Part shown: in pieces, positions 50,557 to 60,000 of the stretch
How positions within the stretch are numbered: the stretch's first letter is position 1
How the letters are laid out: each line of letters starts with the position of its first letter
NCBI GenBank assembly: GCA_039033215.1
Contig: JBCCDA010000012.1
Span: 3,041 to 67,040, forward strand
DNA from: Thermohalobaculum sp039033215
Lineage (GTDB): Bacteria; Pseudomonadota; Alphaproteobacteria; Rhodobacterales; Rhodobacteraceae
Direction: 5' to 3'
Length of the DNA stretch: 64,000 nt
Made by a program: the position numbers and the translations under genes
Notes under the pieces: model-generated
The model's database searches: none
Told to the model about the DNA's origin: nothing
What the model saw: the letters and a program-made list of their open reading frames with translations, nothing else

Positions 50557-51756
50557 ATGAGATCTGTATTCATAGGGCTTGCCGTGCTTGCCACAGCGGG
50601 AACAGCCTTGGCCGACACCCAACTTGGCCCTCGCCCGTTCTTCCTCGTCGATCAGATGAAGGACGGCGCCCTCAAGGACAAGCTCGCGGCCTGCACCGGC
50701 CCGTTCAAGCCGTCGCTTTTCTCGATTGGCCACCGCGGTGCACCGATGCAATTCGCGGAGCACACGGTCGAAAGCAACGTCGCCGCCGCGCGCATGGGCG
50801 CGGGCATTCTGGAATGCGACGTCACCTTCACCAAGGACAAGGAACTCGTCTGCCGCCACGCGCAGAATGATCTCCACACGACGACGAATATCCTGGCCAG
50901 CGACCTCGCCGCCACGTGCATGGGCCCGTTCACCCCTGCTTCGGGCAACGCCGAGGCGACCGCCGAATGCCGCACCTCCGAGATCACACTGGCCGAATAC
51001 CGCACGCTGACCGGCAAGATGGACGCGGCCGACAAGACGGCCACCACGGTCGAAGGCTACATGGACGGCACCGCGGGCTGGCGCACGGACCTCTACGCCG
51101 CTCAGGCAGGCACGCTGATGACGCATGCCGAATCAATCTCGCTCTTCAGGGACCTCGGCGCCAAGTTCACGCCTGAGCTCAAGACCCCGTCGGTCGAGAT
51201 GCCCTTCGACGGCTTCAGCCAGCAGGACTACGCCCAAAAACTGATCGACGAGTACAAGGCAGCCGGGATCCCGCCCGAAGATGTCTGGGCCCAGTCGTTC
51301 AATCTCGAGGATGTGCTCTACTGGATCAACAACGAGCCAGAGTTCGGCGACCAGGCCGTCTATCTCATGGACGAGTACAAGGATGAAGCCTACTCGCCCA
51401 TGGATCCCGCAACCTGGCCCAACACCATGGCCGATCTGAAGGAGATGGGCATCAACTACATCGCGCCGCCGACCTGGATGCTGGTCACGGTCGTGGACGA
51501 CAAGATCGTGCCCTCGTCACTGGCGACGGAGGCGAAGGCCGCCGGGCTCAACATCATGACCTGGACGGTCGAGCGTTCTGGCCCGCTGAAGACCGGCGGC
51601 GGCTGGTACTACCAGTCGATCGCGGAGCTCACCGATGGTGACGGTGTAATGCTGGAGCTTATCGATGTCCTCGCACAGGACGTGGGTGTCGTCGGCATCT
51701 TCTCGGACTGGCCTGCGACGACGACGTTCTATGCGAACTGCATGGGCCTGGACTGA
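50557..51756 (+). CDS. Periplasmic glycerophosphodiester phosphodiesterase
   Basis: A 399-residue GDPD-family enzyme with a signal peptide (MRSVFIGLAVLATAGTALA). The catalytic motif His-Arg-Gly-X-Pro is in SIGHRGAPMQFAEHTVES, and the metal-binding Glu and Asp are in ILECDVTFTKDKELVCRH. A family-specific insert (about 110-185) and AQSFNLEDVLYW follow, and LNIMTWTVER is the distal strand. It releases glycerol-3-phosphate from lipid head groups for phosphate or carbon supply. It is monocistronic, with a Pho-box-like repeat upstream. Confidence 0.92.
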   Translation: MRSVFIGLAVLATAGTALADTQLGPRPFFLVDQMKDGALKDKLAACTGPFKPSLFSIGHRGAPMQFAEHTVESNVAAARMGAGILECDVTFTKDKELVCRHAQNDLHTTTNILASDLAATCMGPFTPASGNAEATAECRTSEITLAEYRTLTGKMDAADKTATTVEGYMDGTAGWRTDLYAAQAGTLMTHAESISLFRDLGAKFTPELKTPSVEMPFDGFSQQDYAQKLIDEYKAAGIPPEDVWAQSFNLEDVLYWINNEPEFGDQAVYLMDEYKDEAYSPMDPATWPNTMADLKEMGINYIAPPTWMLVTVVDDKIVPSSLATEAKAAGLNIMTWTVERSGPLKTGGGWYYQSIAELTDGDGVMLELIDVLAQDVGVVGIFSDWPATTTFYANCMGLD

Positions 51757-51857
51757 CCTGGTCTCAGCCGGTGCTGACCTTCGAACCCGTGATCCCCGGC
51801 ATCTGGAACACCGATCTGACCCGGAATTGTCTCGGGTGCGCAACCTCGCAGTCAATG

Positions 51858-51880
51858 GACCCGTCCCAATGGAGCGGGTC
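51858..51880. terminator. Hairpin between convergent phosphodiesterase and DUF1127 genes
   Basis: GACCCG and CGGGTC arms with an 11-base loop; no T-run. Weak candidate for a shared 3' end structure. Confidence 0.3.
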
Positions 51881-51898
51881 TTCAGAGAGCGTGCGCGC

Positions 51899-52174
51899 CT
51901 AGGGATGATCGCATCCCAGCGGGCGTTCCAATTCGCGCAACCTCGCCTCGCGCACCTGAGCGACGCTAAGGCCGAGATCACGCAGACGATGCTCGGGCAT
52001 GGACAGCAGCGTGTCGTAGTCGTGTAGCTTCCGGCGACGGCGCTTGAGCTGCGCGTGGCGGCTGCGCAGCCAGTCCAGAAGCCCCCGGACCGAACGAAGC
52101 CGACCGACCGGTTTGGATGACGGGATCTGAACCGCATGACGCTGCAACTGGCTGATCGAGGTATGCATCTGCAT
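51899..52174 (-). CDS. DUF1127 small basic protein
   Basis: A 91-residue, strongly basic protein. The C-terminal half is the DUF1127/YjiS domain: RLRSVRGLLDWLRSRHAQLKRRRRKLHDYDTLLSMPEHRLRDLGLSVAQVREA. The start at 52172-52174 follows AGGA with suitable spacing. Arginine-rich DUF1127 proteins of alphaproteobacteria can bind RNA and affect phosphate and carbon metabolism, but members differ. It diverges from the Lrp-type regulator, whose candidate operator lies in the shared gap. Confidence 0.85.
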   Translation of the reverse strand: MQMHTSISQLQRHAVQIPSSKPVGRLRSVRGLLDWLRSRHAQLKRRRRKLHDYDTLLSMPEHRLRDLGLSVAQVREARLRELERPLGCDHP

Positions 52175-52273
52175 GACGTTTCCTTTCGTCGTTCGCTGAT
52201 GCATCCTTGCTTAACTGGATGCCATGCGAAGTGGTCGCGAGACCCACGCACCAAAGCGCTACTCGCTCGCAAA

Positions 52274-52313
52274 ATTCGCATGCCATTGCGGAATTCTCGC
52301 ATTTATTGCGAAT
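52274..52313. promoter_or_regulatory. Two overlapping imperfect palindromes, candidate Lrp operator
   Basis: Two 21-bp imperfect palindromes with ATTCGCA / TTGCGGAAT-type and ATTCTCGCA / TTGCGAAT-type arms start 19 bases apart (52274-52294 and 52293-52313), ending 19 bases before the lrp-type start. Spacing near two helical turns fits binding of an Lrp/AsnC octamer and autoregulation. Confidence 0.5.
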
Positions 52314-52331
52314 CGTCGCTAACATCTTGGT

Positions 52332-52796
52332 ATGGACGACTTGGATACCTTCGATAGGCGCATCCTCGCGCTCCTGCAGGTGAACAGCCGGCGCACCGGC
52401 GAGGAACTGTCCACGGAAATCGGTCTTTCGCCCGCCGCTTGTCTCAGGCGTCTTCAGCGTTTGCGCAAGATCGGTGCAATCGAACGCGAGATCGCGGTCA
52501 TCTCACCGAAGTTCGATCCACAGATGACGCGTGTTCTGGTCCTGGTGACGCTGAAGAGGGAAAGTCCCAAGCAGTTGGATGAGGTTCGGCACAAGCTCCA
52601 GCGGCTCGAGGAGGTGGAGCGAATCTTCCATGTGACGGGAGAGGCGGACCTTGCCCTGATCGTCAAATGCGCATCGATGGAAGACTACGCGATGTTCACG
52701 GAAACGCATCTCTACGAGGCGCCGTTCAAAGGGTTCGAGAGCCTTGTGGTGTTGCGCGAAGACGCAAAGCTGCTGCCCGACGAAGCTGATCAGTGA
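52332..52796 (+). CDS. Lrp/AsnC-family transcriptional regulator
   Basis: A 154-residue regulator. N-terminal winged helix-turn-helix (LDTFDRRILALLQVNSRRTGEELSTEIGLSPAACLRRLQRLRKIGAIEREIAVISP) is followed by the RAM/effector domain (VLVLVTLKRESPKQLDEVRHKL...EVERIFHVTGEADLALIVKC). It likely senses an amino acid and controls itself and perhaps the divergent DUF1127 gene. Effector unknown. Confidence 0.93.
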   Translation: MDDLDTFDRRILALLQVNSRRTGEELSTEIGLSPAACLRRLQRLRKIGAIEREIAVISPKFDPQMTRVLVLVTLKRESPKQLDEVRHKLQRLEEVERIFHVTGEADLALIVKCASMEDYAMFTETHLYEAPFKGFESLVVLREDAKLLPDEADQ

Positions 52797-52908
52797 CCGG
52801 CGCTCCTCTTTGGCTGGCGTGTCCGTGGCGAGGTTCGAAAGTCCCGTGCACGAAACCCTTGCCGAAAGTCATGACACTCCTTATTTCTTGGGTACGCAAG
52901 GAGAACGT

Positions 52909-52968
52909 GTTAACAAGATTTTCTTCGCGTTAACAATGTGTTAAGTGTTTCACATGAAACAAGTTAAC
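52909..52968. promoter_or_regulatory. AT-rich sufA upstream region with repeated GTTAAC sites
   Basis: GTTAAC occurs at 52909, 52929 and 52963, and the variant GTTAAG at 52940. The region is clearly AT-richer than its surroundings and ends 18 bases before the sufA start. It probably holds the sufA promoter and an operator; the regulator is not identifiable. Confidence 0.4.
52946..52961. promoter_or_regulatory. parS-like 16-mer (ParB-site match 15/16)
   Basis: TGTTTCACATGAAACA differs from the canonical ParB site TGTTTCACGTGAAACA at one central base (G to A). It lies 25 bases upstream of sufA. Functional parS sites often lie near the origin of replication; par genes and dnaA are not in this window. 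Confidence 0.45.
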
Positions 52969-52985
52969 GGAAGCTCGGAGGCACC

Positions 52986-53336
52986 ATGTTCGGCATTCCA
53001 GGCAAGGACCCAGTGACGTTGACCCCGGCTGCGGTCAGCCGGATCGTTCGATTGATGGACGGTGGCGAGGTCAAGGGCCTGCGGATCGGCGTCAAGAAGG
53101 GCGGCTGTGCGGGCATGGAATACACCATGGAGCACGCCACCGAGATTTCCACACACGATGCGGTGGTCGAGACTGAGGGAGCCCGGGTGATGATCGCGCC
53201 GATGGCGCAGATGTTCCTGATCGGCACCGAGATCGACTACCAGACATCACTGCTCGAGTCCGGGTTCGTGTTCAACAACCCCAACGTCTCCGAATCCTGC
53301 GGCTGCGGGGAGTCGATCAAGTTTGAAGGCATGTGA
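52986..53336 (+). CDS. sufA: A-type Fe-S carrier protein, SufA/IscA type
   Basis: A 116-residue HesB/IscA-fold protein. The three cluster-binding cysteines are Cys41 (KKGGCAGMEY), Cys105 and Cys107 (SESCGCGESI). A run VTLTPAAVSRIVRLM begins the fold. It receives Fe-S clusters from the SUF scaffold and hands them on. The start follows GGAGG. Its stop overlaps the next start (TGATG at 53334-53338), opening a five-gene coupled run to tpiA. Confidence 0.94.
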   Translation: MFGIPGKDPVTLTPAAVSRIVRLMDGGEVKGLRIGVKKGGCAGMEYTMEHATEISTHDAVVETEGARVMIAPMAQMFLIGTEIDYQTSLLESGFVFNNPNVSESCGCGESIKFEGM

Positions 53337-53695
53337 TGCGGCACCGGCGCCATCGCGCCCCTGAAACGCAACTCGCCCGGGCGGGCGAACGTACTCAACT
53401 GCTGATCGGCAACGCCCCGATCCAAGAGATCCGCTTCAAAGCGACCGTGTTGGACGGCGATGTGGCCGGACGCCTAAGCGTCGAGACGGTGAACGGTACG
53501 CGTACCGAGGCCCTGGCCGAGGACAACCGCCTCGACGCACACGGATTGATCTCACTGTCCGTCGTCCCGGAAAACAATACAGCGATCACCTTCGTTAAGC
53601 CCGACAATCGGCCGTTCAGCCCGATGGTTGCCGTTGGCGCGGTCCTCATCCTTGGCGCGGTCGGATGGACCGCATGGGACATAGTGGGCGGCTGA
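53336..53695 (+). CDS. Tail-anchored protein of unknown function (paralogue 1)
   Basis: A 119-residue protein. A basic N-terminus (MRHRRHRAPETQ) precedes a beta-rich domain (about 20-90) containing VAGRLSVET and VVPENNTAITF. One transmembrane helix near residues 97-115 (MVAVGAVLILGAVGWTAWDIV) ends almost at the C-terminus. Start and stop both overlap neighbouring genes by one base. It resembles the protein at 54075-54443 in length, layout and the VxPxxxTxIxF element. Family unknown. Confidence 0.75.
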   Translation: MRHRRHRAPETQLARAGERTQLLIGNAPIQEIRFKATVLDGDVAGRLSVETVNGTRTEALAEDNRLDAHGLISLSVVPENNTAITFVKPDNRPFSPMVAVGAVLILGAVGWTAWDIVGG

Positions 53696-54075
53696 TGGCG
53701 TTGTCGGAAGAAGAGCGCGAGAACCTCCGCGATCTCTTCGGCGGGTTGGGCCCCGTCCAGATCCACCGGATGTTTGGTGGTGCAGGCATCTACCTGGATG
53801 ACGCCTGCTTTGCGATCGTACTTGATGGCACTGTGATGTTGCGGGGCGACGACAGCCTTGGACCCGACCTCGAAGACGCGGGCTCCACACGGTGGACCTA
53901 CCAGCGCCCCGGAAAGGCGCCGGTCGCGATGCCCTACTGGCGCCTGCCGGACAGCGCGCTCGATGATCCAGACGAAGCCTGCGCCTGGGCCCGCCGCGCC
54001 CTCGTCCCGGCAAGCAAAGCCGCCGCTGAGAAACGCGCCAGGGCGGCCCGCAAGGCAGCCAGAACCAAGGTCTGA
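53695..54075 (+). CDS. TfoX/Sxy N-terminal-domain protein
   Basis: A 126-residue protein with the TfoX_N pattern: LRDLFGGLGPVQIHRMFGGAGIYLDDACFAIVLDGTVMLRGDD...YQRPGKAPVAMPYWRLPDSALDDPDEACAWARRAL, and a lysine/arginine-rich tail. The C-terminal TfoX domain of competence regulators is absent. Such single-domain proteins are common in alphaproteobacteria and unstudied. It overlaps both neighbours by one base and sits between the two tail-anchored paralogues. Confidence 0.9.
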   Translation: MALSEEERENLRDLFGGLGPVQIHRMFGGAGIYLDDACFAIVLDGTVMLRGDDSLGPDLEDAGSTRWTYQRPGKAPVAMPYWRLPDSALDDPDEACAWARRALVPASKAAAEKRARAARKAARTKV

Positions 54076-54443
54076 TGCCAAAGCTTCTGCATATCGCCGC
54101 GGGTCAGCGCAGTCGGATCCTCTGGATCTTCTCCAGCTCGATCCCTGGCGACGTCACATTTACAGCCACTCCAACGGACGGCAGTGCCCTCTCCGGCACA
54201 GTCGAGGTGCACCACAACTCCTGGATGGGTGGCCGGCAGGAGCAGCACCCCCTGACCGAACGCATGGTCTTGCGAAAGGGATTTTGGGACAGCGACTACC
54301 GCGTCTTTGTCACCCCCGATCAAGACACCGAGATCAAGTTCGATACCCGCCATGCGCACGCCAAGACCCTCTTTGTCATCCTTGCCATCGTCCTTGCCCT
54401 CGGGGTAATCAGCGGCACCACAGCCTTCTTGCTGACCCCCTGA
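54075..54443 (+). CDS. Tail-anchored protein of unknown function (paralogue 2)
   Basis: A 122-residue protein. A beta-rich cytoplasmic part contains ALSGTVEVHHN and VTPDQDTEIKF, followed by a single C-terminal helix (TLFVILAIVLALGVISGTTAFLL) from about residue 98. Together with the protein at 53336-53695 it shares size, a tail anchor, and the matching elements SGTVEV/AGRLSV and VTPDQDTEIKF/VVPENNTAITF, which suggests a duplicated pair. Its start overlaps the TfoX-like stop (TGATG); tpiA follows after 20 bases. Family unknown. Confidence 0.75.
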   Translation: MPKLLHIAAGQRSRILWIFSSSIPGDVTFTATPTDGSALSGTVEVHHNSWMGGRQEQHPLTERMVLRKGFWDSDYRVFVTPDQDTEIKFDTRHAHAKTLFVILAIVLALGVISGTTAFLLTP

Positions 54444-54463
54444 TCGCGACTGACGAGGATCCC

Positions 54464-55204
54464 ATGACCCGACGCCCGCTTGCTGCCGGCAATTGGAAGA
54501 TGAACGGCACCGCGGCCAGCCTCGACGAGCTGCACGAGCTGATCAGCAGCGTTGGCAGCTCCGGTTGCGACGTGATGCTATGTCTCCCGGCAACCCTGAT
54601 TGCCCGGGCCGCAGATATAGCCGCGGAAACCTCGGTCGCCATCGGCGGGCAGACCTGTCACCCTGCCACTTCGGGCGCGCATACCGGCGACGTGTCTGCC
54701 GAGATGTTGGCGGATGCCGGCGCCACTGCCGTGATTGTCGGCCATTCCGAACGTCGAGCCGACCATGGTGAGACCGACGCGACTGTCCGCGCGCAGGCCA
54801 CAGCTGCCTGGTCCGCGGGTCTGACGGCGATCATCTGCGTAGGCGAGACCGAGGCCGAGCGCGATGCGGGCCGAGCGCTTGCTGTGGTTACCGAACAGTT
54901 AATGCGCTCGATTCCAGAAGGCGCGACAGCGGCCAACACCGTCATCGCCTACGAACCGGTCTGGGCAATCGGTACAGGGCGCACCCCGTCGATAACCGAC
55001 ATTGACGAGATGCACCGCGGCATCCGCGCTGCCATCACCTCCCGGGTCGATGGCGCTGACGCGGTCCGCCTTCTCTACGGCGGATCGATGAAGCCAAGCA
55101 ATGCGGCAGAGATCATGGCCGTCGAAGACGTCGATGGTGGTCTCGTTGGTGGGGCAAGCCTCAAGGCCGCAGACTTTGCCCAGATCGTCGCCGCGGCTTC
55201 CTGA
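54464..55204 (+). CDS. tpiA: Triosephosphate isomerase
   Basis: A 246-residue TIM-barrel enzyme interconverting dihydroxyacetone phosphate and glyceraldehyde-3-phosphate. Active-site residues are Lys12 in GNWKMNG, His94 in IVGHSERR and Glu164 in AYEPVWAIGTG; the phosphate loop is LLYGGSMKPSNA and then GGLVGGASL. The start at 54464 follows GAGGA. Last gene of the run from sufA, closed by a hairpin at 55222-55249. Confidence 0.97.
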   Translation: MTRRPLAAGNWKMNGTAASLDELHELISSVGSSGCDVMLCLPATLIARAADIAAETSVAIGGQTCHPATSGAHTGDVSAEMLADAGATAVIVGHSERRADHGETDATVRAQATAAWSAGLTAIICVGETEAERDAGRALAVVTEQLMRSIPEGATAANTVIAYEPVWAIGTGRTPSITDIDEMHRGIRAAITSRVDGADAVRLLYGGSMKPSNAAEIMAVEDVDGGLVGGASLKAADFAQIVAAAS

Positions 55205-55221
55205 TCGCCAGGAACCTTAAA

Positions 55222-55249
55222 GGGCGGACCACAGCCCGCCCCATGTTTT
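55222..55249 (+). terminator. Terminator after tpiA
   Basis: GGGCGG and CCGCCC arms with an 8-base loop, followed by CATGTTTT. It lies 18 bases after the tpiA stop and 25 bases from the convergent HhH-protein stop. Confidence 0.65.
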
Positions 55250-55273
55250 CGTTGCCTGGCTTGAGCGAAGGCC

Positions 55274-56008
55274 TCAGCTAATCAGCGACTTGGCCTGCCC
55301 TGTCCAGTCATCCCGGAAGCAACGGCCCTTGAATGCCGACAGGTTGGTGTCGATCCACTCAAGGTCCGCCTTTTTGAAGGCGGCCATCTGTTCGAACTGG
55401 TAGACGCCGAGCCGATTTAGCTCCTTTTCCAATCCAGGACCGATGCCCTTGATCAGCTTCAGATCATCGGCCTTGGCGGGCTTCGCGCTCATCAGGCTGG
55501 CAGGCTTTCCATCCGGCGCGGCAGGTGCCGCTTTCGTCTTGGCCGCCGCCTTTTGCTTCGCTTCCGCCTTCGGCTTCGGTGCAGCCTTAACCTTCACGGG
55601 GGCTGGTACCGCTTCCGCCACGGTATCCGCTTTCTTGGGCGCCGCCGGTTCCTTCGCAACAGGCGCAGGCGTCGGTTTGGGTGCCGCCTTTGCGGCGGGC
55701 GCTGGCGATACAACCGGCTTCGCCTCACCGTTGGACTTTGCCGGCTTCGTTGCGGGCGATTTCATGAACGTGTCCATGCCCATCATCGCCTTGGACATCG
55801 CATCTGTGCCCATTGGCATCATCATCGACTTGGACATCGTTTCCATGTCGCCAAAGCGCCATTCGACACCGAAGAGCGGTGCGGTCGGGAAGAAACTGAT
55901 CCAGAACTCGAACGCGTCGCGTCCGGGTTTCATCATGTCGTCCATCGCGCTCGGGTCGGGGGTCGAGAAGAACCCGGAGAATTCCTTCGGGAACATGTTG
56001 GGGAACAT
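55274..56008 (-). CDS. Protein with Ala/Pro/Lys-rich linker and C-terminal helix-hairpin-helix domain
   Basis: A 244-residue protein in three parts. Residues 1-75 are an aromatic and methionine-rich segment (FPKEFSGFFSTPDPSAMDDMMKPGRDAFEFWISFFPTAP). Residues about 78-178 are a disordered Ala/Pro/Lys linker. The C-terminal 65 residues form an HhH-type domain (DDLKLIKGIGPGLEKELNRLGVYQFEQMAAFKKADLEWIDTNL). The same domain is fused to ribosomal L21 and NuoE proteins in Rhodobacteraceae (family knowledge). The N-terminal part is phasin-like in flavour, but this is not claimed. Start follows AGGTGAG. Function unknown. Confidence 0.8.
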   Translation of the reverse strand: MFPNMFPKEFSGFFSTPDPSAMDDMMKPGRDAFEFWISFFPTAPLFGVEWRFGDMETMSKSMMMPMGTDAMSKAMMGMDTFMKSPATKPAKSNGEAKPVVSPAPAAKAAPKPTPAPVAKEPAAPKKADTVAEAVPAPVKVKAAPKPKAEAKQKAAAKTKAAPAAPDGKPASLMSAKPAKADDLKLIKGIGPGLEKELNRLGVYQFEQMAAFKKADLEWIDTNLSAFKGRCFRDDWTGQAKSLIS

Positions 56009-56136
56009 CGGCTCACCTCATCCATTGGCATTGTTCTTTCCTACGAACGCTAGTTACAGCAAAGTTTTGTGCAGTGCAACATTCCGCTGCGCATAGCGGG
56101 ATTGACGCCCCGCGGGCGCGGGCCCAGAACGCCGTG

Positions 56137-57042
56137 ATGGTCATTGAGCGTTTTGCCCCCAGCCCTACCGGTCCCCTGCATCTGGGCCATGCCTACTCGG
56201 CACATCTGGCGTGGCGGGCGGCACGCGCAGCAAAGGGGCAATTTCTTCTACGCCTGGAAGATCTCGACGCGGCGCGGGTGCGACCCGAGTACGCCAAAGG
56301 GATCGAGATGGATCTGGCGTGGCTCGGCCTCGACTGGGATGGAGCGGTGCTTCACCAGTCCAGGCGCGGGGCGGCCTATGCTACTGCGCTCGCGTGGCTG
56401 ACGGAGCTGCGGGTTGTGTTTACGTGCACCTGCAGCCGGCGGGACATCCGCGACGCGGCGTCGGCACCGCAGGAAGGCGTGGCACATGGCCCTGACGGTC
56501 CAGTCTATCCGGGCACCTGCCGGGAGCGCGGGCATGCGCTGGGCCCTGGCCGGGCGCTACGGCTGGACATGCGCCGGGCGATCGCCGTGCTGGGTGGAGT
56601 TGACGAAGTTTCGCGCCTGGCCTTTGAGGAGATCGGGACCGGACCTGCCGCCGAGACAGGGGTGATCGCTCTGGATCCCACGACCCTGGTCGACGCCGTT
56701 GGCGACATCGTACTGGCCCGCCGGGATGGCGCCGTGGCCTATCATCTGGCGGTGGTTGTCGATGATGCGTTCCAGCGGGTCACCCATGTTACGCGCGGCG
56801 CGGACCTCTTCTCGGCCACACCAATCCACCGGCTTCTGCAGGCGCTTCTTGGCTTGCCGACACCGGTCTACCGCCATCACGCCCTGGTGCGCGATGAGAC
56901 TGGCAAACGCCTGGCCAAGCGAGACGACGCGCGTGCCATCGCCCGCTACCGTGACGACGGGTTGACCGCTGAAGAGGTGCTGGACCACGCCCGGATCGCT
57001 ACCGGTCTGGGGTCTGGAGCTGCTCGGCAAAGTTGCTGCTGA
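56137..57042 (+). CDS. gluQ: Glutamyl-Q tRNA(Asp) synthetase
   Basis: A 301-residue truncated glutamyl-tRNA synthetase lacking the anticodon-binding domain; it attaches glutamate to queuosine in tRNA-Asp. Landmarks are RFAPSPTGPLHLGHAYSAHLA (HIGH motif), LLRLEDLDAARVRPEY, a zinc-site region CTCSRRD...CRERGH, HVTRGADL and KRLAKRDDAR (KMSKS counterpart). Start ATG at 56137. The last 44 bases overlap the 3' end of the AsmA-like gene on the other strand. Tgt, needed for queuosine, is encoded 6 kb away. Confidence 0.95.
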   Translation: MVIERFAPSPTGPLHLGHAYSAHLAWRAARAAKGQFLLRLEDLDAARVRPEYAKGIEMDLAWLGLDWDGAVLHQSRRGAAYATALAWLTELRVVFTCTCSRRDIRDAASAPQEGVAHGPDGPVYPGTCRERGHALGPGRALRLDMRRAIAVLGGVDEVSRLAFEEIGTGPAAETGVIALDPTTLVDAVGDIVLARRDGAVAYHLAVVVDDAFQRVTHVTRGADLFSATPIHRLLQALLGLPTPVYRHHALVRDETGKRLAKRDDARAIARYRDDGLTAEEVLDHARIATGLGSGAARQSCC

Positions 57043-60000
57043 CGGGCCGGTTGCGGGTCGTGAAGATGCGCCGTAGGAACCCCGGCGCCAACAGTGACAG
57101 CGGGTTCACGGCAAACTCTGGATCCCGCATCGACCCGTTCAGCGTGAAGGTCATGGCCAGGATCCCCTCCCCCTCGCCGCCCGAGAGGATGCTGCCCAGC
57201 ACCGGTACCTCGTTCAACGCCCCCGTCAGCACATAGGCGGGAGAGAGCACGCCGATCATGTCCACGGTGTCGGTCTCCTCATTCACCGTGCCATTGATCT
57301 TCAGCGCTAGCGCCGGGCTCGAAGCAATTGCGTCTTCGATCAGGATCTCGCCGTCCTGGTAGGCGAAGGGCACCCACACTTTGCGAAAGCGGAGACCACC
57401 GCTGGAGACCGCCGTCTCGGCGTCTTCGAGGCCACCGTCGCGCAGGACATCGCGGAAGGTCGATTGACTGCGGACCACAATGTCCTCGATGCGCGCACTG
57501 CCCGACACAGTGTCCTCGCCCGGTCCACCAAGGACCGCATCCACCTCCAGATGTCCGCCACTCGCCCCGCGATAAAGATCCAAGGCGGCCAGCAAGCCAC
57601 CCGCATCCTCGGTGGTGAGGCCAAGCTTGGTGCGTCCTTCCTCGCCTGGCACGACGCGGATAACAACCGGCGGACCGTCCGCAGTGATCCAGGCGTCGAT
57701 CTCGGCGTTGCGCGTTCCGTCGGCCCGCAATTCAACGGAGCCGCGTGTCCGCCCGAACGCGATCTTCTCACTGACTGCCACGCGGTCGAGATCGAACGTC
57801 GCGCGCAACGGGACCCGGGGGCTGCCATCTTCCTCGCCTTCGCCGGCAAGCACCTCGGAGAGATCGACGGACCCTCCCGTCACGTCAACGATATAGCCAC
57901 CGTCCTCGCCTAGGCGCACCGTCCCCTGCACATCCGCTAAACCCGGGACAATCAGACGGCTGAAGCGTGCCTCCTGAAGCGTGCCGTCCGCGTCGAGATC
58001 CAGTCCGCCTGTCGCGCGCAACCCTGCAGCATTCAGGTCGAACGCCGTGATCTCGAGTTCATCACCCAGCACGCCCTCGGCGACGAGTTGGCCGTCGCGG
58101 CCTTCGGGCTTTTCCCATCCCATCTCGCTCATTGCCATGGTGAGCGGCGTGAGATCACCCTCGAGCCGAAAGACAGGTGGCTCGGAGCCACTCTGTGTGA
58201 GCTCTAGATCGAAGGGCATGCTGCCCTCGAACGGCATGTCCTCAATCCCAAAGCTGGCCAACAGCGTATCCGTTGTGCGCCCGCTCAGAACCATTTGCCG
58301 AGTACTGGGGGTCGCGCCATAGTTCTCGCGCCAGTCAAGTTGCAGCGCCGTACCATCGGCGGTCACGGGGCCAGCGAGACGCATCTCGGTGGTCGTGGCC
58401 GCAAGCTCAAGCTGATTGCTCCGCACATTGAGCGTGGTGCCATCGACGTCAAACGGCATCGAAAACCCGGTCAGCTTGGCCTGAGCGTCCGCACCCACAT
58501 CGGCCACGAGCAGGTCCGAGATCAATGGGAAGTCAAGCACGGCGCCCACTTGAGCACGGCCACCAACCTGTCCCAGATCGACGCCAAGTTTCTGGACGAG
58601 GTTCAGTGGCGGTTCGTCAATAAGTGCCAGCACGTCGGCCGTGCGACCCTCGGCAACCAGATCAACGATGGCAGGCGTGACCTCCCCCCAGAAATCCAGG
58701 ATATCGACGGTCGAGCCAGCCAGCGCAATCGGCTCACCGTTCGGGGGCGTCACCCAACCTTCATCCATTTCCAGATAGAGCGCGTGATAGGTCATGTGGC
58801 CGCGTCCGCGCGCCTGTTCGATGGGCGGCATCCCGTCGATGTAGGACGATGTCAGCTCGGAATAGTCGAAGTCCAACGACAGCATCGGCTCGCCTGCGCC
58901 AAACCGCATCTGCGCGAGGAAATTGTCGACATTAGCCTCCGGGATGTTGTCGCGGACCCATGTCCGAGCGTTCACCGCCGCCACATAGGGCCAATGGGCG
59001 ATCAGGTCCTGTACCGTCATGTTGACGCCCTCGGCGCGAAGATCAGTGATCCATCCCGCCTCACTCTCCATGATGCGGCCGTCCAGATGAAAGGCCAGCG
59101 GCCCGTTCGCGAGGCGCGTATCCGCCAGCGTCACCGTGTTCGTCTGCGTCTGCCAGCGGAAGTTGATCTGGCCGTCGTCGAACGCCAGCGGATCGGCGAA
59201 GACGTCCGGGAGGCGCAGGTTCAGATACTCGACATCCAGTTGGCCGACCAAGCTCTCGGGATCCTGTACACCGTCAAGCCGGAGTTGGGCGATTCCGCTG
59301 AGCCGGGCATTGAGCGCAGGCGCTGAAACAAAGACCCGGTCAAGCGTCAGCGTCCCCGCTTCCGGATCGACGCCAAAGCCGACTTGCGCGATATCGAATG
59401 CCGAGGCCTCACCCAGTCCGGCAAGACGCCCGTTTTCGGCAAAGATCACGCCGGTGAGCTTCTTGAGCCGCCCCTGACGATCCACGTCGGCGCGCGCGCG
59501 CCCCTCGACCGTGCCCTCGAGCACGCTGAGCCAGGCGAGCGCAGGCAACTGACCCGACAACACCTTGGTCGTGATGCGCCCGAAGTTTGCTGTCAGCTGT
59601 ACGTTCTCCGCGCCCCGCCGACGGTCTATCGAGAGGCGAACGGCGGCACCAGGAGTGCCATCGTCGATGACCGCAACCGATATGGAGCCGCGTAGCCCCC
59701 CCTCATCGCGGTCGAGGCGGATGCGGGCGTTCTGGCTGTGCCATTCACCGCCGTTGAGCAGATCCTCGAAAGTAAGCCGGGCACCACGGATATCGATCCG
59801 CTCCAGCTTCGAGAGAACTTCCGGCCCTTCAGCATCGCCAGCCAGGGTATCTATGAACTGGCGAAAGACTTGGGGATTCGATCCGCCGTCGGCACCTTCT
59901 GCAATCGCCTGCGGCGTGACGCGGAGCCCGCGCCCCTGCCCCATCGCGAAGCGCAGCCCGCCGTCGGGTCGCCGGATCAGCAGGGCGTCGGGGGCGAAGA

